17,047 nucleotides of DNA, taken from NCBI GenBank assembly GCA_947454285.1, contig CANGJO010000011.1, positions 1 through 17,047 of the forward strand. Reading direction: 5' to 3'. Positions 13,055 through 17,047 of this stretch are shown one piece after another. The stretch's first letter is position 1; each line of letters starts with the position of its first letter. The stretch comes from Microbacteriaceae bacterium (lineage in GTDB: Bacteria; Actinomycetota; Actinomycetes; Actinomycetales; Microbacteriaceae). The notes below the pieces were generated by a model that ran no database searches, had not been told where the DNA came from, and saw only the letters and a list, made by a program, of their open reading frames with translations. The translations under genes were made by a program, and so were the position numbers.

Positions 13055-15484
13055 CTAGCTCAAACGGTGGCCAATAGAACCAATGGTTCCGGCCAACTTT
13101 GAACCCGATGCATCACGCTTACTAGGCTCGGCCGGAAGTTCCGCAGGCTTTCCGTCAGCAGATAGCGCAATGGCCTCGCTGGGACCGGCCCAACCAAAGT
13201 ACAACTGGTCTTCGGTTCGAATGAACTTGTGCGCCCTTACGCCGCCAGTGGCTCGACCTTTGGCAGGGAATTCAGTGAGTGGCGTCCACTTGACGCTGCC
13301 GGCATCGGTACCCGATAGCGAACCAGAACTGTTGGCCGCAGTCACTGCAATGTTTTCCATACCGGCCTTAGCAACTGAGAACGATATTGCCTCTGCGCCA
13401 TCGGCCAAATTAATTCCGGCGACGCCGGCTGCATTGCGACCCTGAGGTCGCACGGTCTTTGCCGCAAATCTAAGTAGTTGCGCATCGTTGGTGATGAAAA
13501 CAAATTCGTCATCATCGGTGGCAAGATCAGCGCCAACAAGCTTGTCTCCAGGCTTCAGTGAGATGAATTCAAATTCGGCCTTTGGTGCAAAGTCGGCAGA
13601 TACGCGCTTAACAACACCCTGTGCTGTTCCCAGTGCGATTGCGGTTGCGTCGTTTAACTCGAATACGTTCAGAACCTTTTCTGACTTTGGTAGGCCAAGG
13701 AACGAACTTGCGGTGACCATGGAGCTTAGGTCGAAGACATCGTTCAAAGCAGGAACATCTCCAACGTGAATGCGGTGCATCACTCCGGTTGAAGTAATGA
13801 ATCCAAGATCGGAACGAGTGGTCGTTGCAATGACCGTCTTGATGGCGTCGTTCTTTTTGCGCTTGCTAGGGGGAGCAGCGGTGGTGTCCCAAACGTTGGT
13901 CTTTCCAACCATCCCTGATGCAGTAAACACAATCACGCACGGGGTATCGGCCAGCTCGGCATTGATGCTCGCGGCCTTGGCGGTGGTGATTGGCTTAACT
14001 TCCTCGTAGTTGCTAACCAAAGTGGTACGGCGATCGTCACCGTATTTGTCGGCAACGGCCTTGAGTTCTTCGCCAACCAGAGCACGCAGGGCTTCGTCGG
14101 AGCCAAGAATCTTCTTCAAAGCTTTGATCTCTTCGAGTAGGTTCTTCTTCTCAGTCTCGAGTTCGATCTTTGAGAACTTGGTTAATCGGCGAAGGCGCAA
14201 CTCAAGAATGTATTCTGCCTGAATCTCGCTTAGATCAAAGACCTTCATAAGTTTGGTTCTGGCCTGATCAACTTCATCGCTGGCGCGAATCACCTGAATC
14301 ACTTCGTCGATAGAAAGAATTGCAATCAGCAAACCCTCAACCAGGTGCAGGCGAGCCTGCTTCTTGCCAAGACGGTTTTCACTGCGGCGACGAGTAACCA
14401 CGATTCGGTGGGCAAGGTAAACGCCAAGCATGTCGCGTAAACCTAGAGTCTGTGGGCGACCATCAACCAGAGCAACGTTGTTGATACCAAAGCTGTCTTC
14501 CATTGGTGTGAATCGGTAAAGCAGATCCAAAACGGTCTGTGGATCAAATCCGGTCTTTAGTTCAATCACCAATCGCAAGCCATTGGTTCGGTCGGTGAGG
14601 TCGGTTACATCGGCGATGCCCTGAAGCTTTTTGGAGTTAACGCCGTCTTTGATTTTTTCGATTACTTTTTCAGGACCAACTAGGTACGGAAGCTCGGTCA
14701 CCACGATGCCAAGCTTTCGAGGTGAAACACTTTCAACCGATACGCGCGCACGTGTTTTGAAGACACCACGACCGGTGTCGTAGGCCTCGATCACACCGTC
14801 TAGGCCCATGATGATTCCACCGTTAGGCAGATCCGGACCAGGCACGTACTTCATCAGTTGCTTGGTGGTTGCATCTGGGTTGTTCAACAAGAAGATTGCC
14901 CCATTGACAACCTCGCGCAGGTTATGCGGCGGCATGTTGGTAGCCATACCAACTGCAATACCGGATGCGCCATTTACCAAAAGGTTTGGGAAGGCGGCTG
15001 GAAGAACTTCTGGTTCAGTCAGCTGAGCGTCGTAGTTTGGTTTGAAGTCAACTACGTCTTCGTCAAGACCCTCGTTCATCAACATTGATGCAAGTGAAAG
15101 TTTTGCCTCGGTGTATCGGGCTGCAGCGGGTCCGTCGTCAAGGCTGCCGAAGTTTCCGTGGCCGTCTATCAGTGGAACTCGAAGTGAGAATGGCTGGGCC
15201 ATGCGAACGAGTGCGTCATAGATTGCGCTGTCACCGTGTGGGTGAAGCTTTCCCATTACTTCGCCAACTACACGAGCCGATTTAACGTGACCCTTGTCTG
15301 GGCGAAGACCCATGTCGCCCATTTGGTAGACGATTCGGCGGTGCACCGGCTTTAGACCATCGCGTGCATCAGGAAGTGCACGTGCGTAAATTACCGAGTA
15401 CGAGTATTCCAGGAATGAATCCTGCATTTCCTTCGACAGGTCAATGTCGACGATGCGTTCTTCGCCCTGATTTTCCTTGCTCAT
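13055..15484 (-). CDS. parC: type IIA topoisomerase subunit A, topoisomerase IV ParC
   Basis: This is the DNA cleavage/rejoining subunit, 809 residues. The winged-helix/tower domain has the quinolone-region motif HPHGDSAIYD (81-90, with S86 and D90 in the susceptible-type state) and the active-site pair R123/Y124 in AARYTE. A coiled-coil region follows (about 370-490), then a C-terminal beta-pinwheel (about 510-800). The GyrA box QRRGGKG, needed by gyrase for DNA wrapping, is absent; the corresponding loop reads APPSKRKKNDA (537-547). That supports ParC over GyrA. ATG at 15482-15484 has AAGGA at 15495-15499 (10-base spacing). A TAAGGT -10 candidate on the minus strand (15533-15538) would give a 5' leader of about 40 bases. 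It converges on parE and diverges from the phosphatase gene. Confidence 0.93.
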   Translation of the reverse strand: MSKENQGEERIVDIDLSKEMQDSFLEYSYSVIYARALPDARDGLKPVHRRIVYQMGDMGLRPDKGHVKSARVVGEVMGKLHPHGDSAIYDALVRMAQPFSLRVPLIDGHGNFGSLDDGPAAARYTEAKLSLASMLMNEGLDEDVVDFKPNYDAQLTEPEVLPAAFPNLLVNGASGIAVGMATNMPPHNLREVVNGAIFLLNNPDATTKQLMKYVPGPDLPNGGIIMGLDGVIEAYDTGRGVFKTRARVSVESVSPRKLGIVVTELPYLVGPEKVIEKIKDGVNSKKLQGIADVTDLTDRTNGLRLVIELKTGFDPQTVLDLLYRFTPMEDSFGINNVALVDGRPQTLGLRDMLGVYLAHRIVVTRRRSENRLGKKQARLHLVEGLLIAILSIDEVIQVIRASDEVDQARTKLMKVFDLSEIQAEYILELRLRRLTKFSKIELETEKKNLLEEIKALKKILGSDEALRALVGEELKAVADKYGDDRRTTLVSNYEEVKPITTAKAASINAELADTPCVIVFTASGMVGKTNVWDTTAAPPSKRKKNDAIKTVIATTTRSDLGFITSTGVMHRIHVGDVPALNDVFDLSSMVTASSFLGLPKSEKVLNVFELNDATAIALGTAQGVVKRVSADFAPKAEFEFISLKPGDKLVGADLATDDDEFVFITNDAQLLRFAAKTVRPQGRNAAGVAGINLADGAEAISFSVAKAGMENIAVTAANSSGSLSGTDAGSVKWTPLTEFPAKGRATGGVRAHKFIRTEDQLYFGWAGPSEAIALSADGKPAELPAEPSKRDASGSKLAGTIGSIGHRLS

Positions 15485-15525
15485 GTACTCTCAGTCCTTA
15501 CAAAACGGTGCCAATCAGCCTGTGG

Positions 15526-15531
15526 CAGAAT
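15526..15531 (+). promoter_or_regulatory. putative -10 box of the phosphatase gene (leaderless)
   Basis: CAGAAT matches four of six TATAAT positions and ends exactly 6 bases before ATG 15538. No Shine-Dalgarno is present before 15538 or 15541. The geometry matches the pepA, PAC2 and parE starts, but the hexamer lacks the initial T, so this is the weakest of the four. Confidence 0.4.
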
Positions 15532-15537
15532 GACCTT

Positions 15538-16677
15538 ATGATGCTACCTTCGGTTCCAAAATCCCTCGGGAGGCTATCCGATGTGTTCATCTCTGCGTTG
15601 GGCAGCATCACCGGCAAGGAAAACCGGCTTGGTTTACCAAAGGTAAAAAGTGCCTGCGTAATTCTGGTCGACGGACTAGGCGCGGCAAACATTCGATACC
15701 GCGCGGGACATGCAAACTTTCTAGCTAGTCAGCTAGCCACCGATGGAACCATCATGGCCGGCTTCCCAAGCACCACCGTCACCAGCCTGGTGAGTTTTTC
15801 AACCGGTCTGAAAGCCGGACAGCATGCAATGGTTGGCTACCAGGTGCACGACCGCAAGCAGGGGAGCAACGTAAACCTGCTTACCGGTATCGGTTCACCT
15901 GAAGACGCGATCGCTTGGCAATCTCGCAAGACCGTTTCCGAAGTCGCGGTTGAGAACTCTATTGATTGCTACTTCATTGGGCCTGCCGAATACGAGAATT
16001 CTGGTTTCACCAACGCCACGATGCGCGGAGCGAAATATGTGGCCGCAAAGACACTGGACGATCGTGTTGCGGCCGCAAAGAAAATCCTAAACGGCAAGGA
16101 ATCTGCGCTGGTCTACCTGTACGTTCCTGAACTAGATCAGCGGGCGCATGCCTACGGATCAAAGTCAGGGCAGTGGGTTGAGAAACTAGAAGACCTTGAC
16201 CTAGCGGTTCGTCAATTGACCGCCGGGCTGCCAGCCAGCGTTGGTGTCTTGCTTACCGCAGACCACGGCATTGTTGACGTTGCTCACGAACGTCAGATCT
16301 ACCTGGATGAATTGACCATCGACGGTTTGGTCTCAGTTGGGGGCGACCCTCGTGTGCTGTTTCTTTACCTTGACGATCAACACACCGATATCGCAAGTAT
16401 GGAAGCCTGCATCCAATCAATCCAAGAGTTCGTAGGCAAGCGAGCTTACGCGGTTGGCCGCGAAGAATTAATTGCTCAGGGTTGGTACGGCCAGGTGAAC
16501 GATGAGGCGCGCGAACGCATGCCAGACATCTTCGTGATCGCTCACGGCGAGTCCGCGTTGTACCACCGTGAATTTGCCAAGCCTAAAAGTTTGCAAATGA
16601 TTGGACAGCATGGAGCTATCAGCGATGACGAATTGTTTGTGCCGCTGCTGCGCTTCGGGGCCTACAAAAAGCCCTAG
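15538..16677 (+). CDS. alkaline phosphatase family protein (phosphodiesterase/nucleotide pyrophosphatase type)
   Basis: This is a two-metal phosphatase/phosphodiesterase of the PF01663 type, 379 residues, substrate unknown. All metal-site motifs are visible: D45 in LVDGLG, the nucleophile Thr80 (or Thr79) in GFPSTTVTS (75-83), D200 and H204 in ELDQRAH, D242/H243 in TADHG, and H358 in GQHGA. No signal peptide is seen, so it is probably cytoplasmic, unlike many secreted relatives. The frame is open upstream to 15364, but those codons overlap parC and look unlike the family, so I start at the ATG pair 15538/15541. Homologues sit in this same parC-sepH interval in related Actinobacteria. It ends 6 bases from the converging sepH stop codon. 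Confidence 0.9.
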   Translation: MMLPSVPKSLGRLSDVFISALGSITGKENRLGLPKVKSACVILVDGLGAANIRYRAGHANFLASQLATDGTIMAGFPSTTVTSLVSFSTGLKAGQHAMVGYQVHDRKQGSNVNLLTGIGSPEDAIAWQSRKTVSEVAVENSIDCYFIGPAEYENSGFTNATMRGAKYVAAKTLDDRVAAAKKILNGKESALVYLYVPELDQRAHAYGSKSGQWVEKLEDLDLAVRQLTAGLPASVGVLLTADHGIVDVAHERQIYLDELTIDGLVSVGGDPRVLFLYLDDQHTDIASMEACIQSIQEFVGKRAYAVGREELIAQGWYGQVNDEARERMPDIFVIAHGESALYHREFAKPKSLQMIGQHGAISDDELFVPLLRFGAYKKP

Positions 16678-16683
16678 TTGGTT

Positions 16684-17047
16684 TTAGTCGTCGGCCTTGG
16701 TGCCAAAGACAATTTCATCCCAGCTTGGCATCGCTGCGCGACCCTTCTTGGGTGTGGAGGCTTTAGGTTCCTCTGCGACTTCGTCAACAGTTTCTACTGC
16801 AACATCTGGCTCAGGCGTTGCAACGGGTGCAACCGGAGTTGGTTCAATGTCAATCACGCGCAAGTTTGTGGTGTCTGGGTGTGCATCGAGTTGTGCATCG
16901 CGTGGCTTGTCATCTTCACGTTCGGTGCGCTTGCGACGAAGTGCCTCAAGTAAGTCTGCGGTGGCGCTCAATGGTTCCGGTGCGCGCTGCACAGGTGCAG
17001 GTGTTACAGCAACAGGTGCTGCAGGTGCAACCGGTGGAACCTCATCA
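16684..17047 (-). CDS. sepH: cell-division protein SepH (DUF3071), C-terminal part only
   Basis: SepH is an actinobacterial division protein that binds FtsZ. Its N-terminal DUF3071 domain with a helix-turn-helix lies outside this window. The visible 120 codons hold the low-complexity Pro/Ala/Val linker, a basic helical segment (LLEALRRKRTERED), an acidic linker, and the conserved C-terminal motif KGRAAMPSWDEIVFG close to the stop. That terminal motif and the genomic position identify it. The frame stays open to the window edge at 17047, so the gene is cut by the boundary and the internal GTG at 16990-16992 is not the start. Confidence 0.85.
   Translation of the reverse strand, partial: DEVPPVAPAAPVAVTPAPVQRAPEPLSATADLLEALRRKRTEREDDKPRDAQLDAHPDTTNLRVIDIEPTPVAPVATPEPDVAVETVDEVAEEPKASTPKKGRAAMPSWDEIVFGTKADD

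Noticed and set aside
15364..15537. Upstream extension of the phosphatase gene by 58 codons
   Set aside because: It overlaps the parC start region, contains an unusual Cys-rich stretch unlike the family, and the ATG at 15538 begins the conserved region at the expected distance.
16658..16674. GGGC/GCCC hairpin at the end of the phosphatase gene
   Set aside because: The stem is only 4 bp, lies in coding sequence and has no U tract, which is too weak to call a terminator.

Overview
The window is a stretch of core chromosome from an actinobacterium with roughly 50% GC. The gene content and order (E2/Lpd/PepA, PAC2 protein, SigA, MurT/GatD, a small DUF7455 zinc protein, ParE, ParC, a phosphodiesterase-type alkaline phosphatase, SepH) match the sigA/parE/parC neighbourhood of Actinobacteria. 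The protein sequences look most like Microbacteriaceae. The moderate GC and very short intergenic gaps suggest one of the small-genome freshwater lineages of that family (Luna-type, such as Rhodoluna or Aquiluna). That placement is an inference from reading the sequence, not from a search.

Layout: (1) Positions 103-4489, minus strand: pepA, lpd and the lipoyl acyltransferase sucB, ending in a hairpin terminator at 61-90. (2) Positions 4526-6768, plus strand, divergent from pepA: a PAC2-family gene and an MFS permease sharing one base. (3) Positions 6770-8659: the sigA leader with a consensus -10 box, then the primary sigma factor with a long Lys/Ala/Pro tail. (4) Positions 8676-10564: a murT-gatD pair overlapping by 4 bases. 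(5) Positions 10550-10777, minus: a 75-residue DUF7455 zinc protein. (6) Positions 10927-15484: parE (+) and parC (-), tail to tail. (7) Positions 15538-16677: alkaline phosphatase family gene (+). (8) Positions 16684-17047, minus: the 3' part of sepH, cut by the window edge. No gap exceeds 300 bases, and I see no RNA genes, mobile elements, CRISPR arrays or phage genes.

Most of the region is ordinary housekeeping, but the murT-gatD pair is not. MurT-GatD normally amidates the alpha-carboxyl of D-Glu in lipid II, using ammonia released from glutamine by the GatD cysteine. Here the GatD nucleophile position is alanine (A92, codon 10214-10216), other glutaminase motifs are degenerate or deleted, and MurT lacks the Cys4 zinc ribbon. 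Neither protein contains any cysteine. Yet the MurT P-loop and C-terminal domain, and the GatD His motif, are kept, and the genes are intact. Microbacteriaceae have B-type peptidoglycan, in which that same D-Glu alpha-carboxyl is joined to an amino acid of the interpeptide bridge instead of being amidated. A testable idea is that this pair has been repurposed from ammonia-dependent amidation to attaching the bridge amino acid.

A second theme is transcription architecture. pepA, the PAC2 gene, parE and probably the phosphatase gene each have a -10-like hexamer exactly 6 bases before the start codon and no good Shine-Dalgarno sequence, so they are likely leaderless. lpd, sucB, parC and the DUF7455 gene have clear Shine-Dalgarno sequences.
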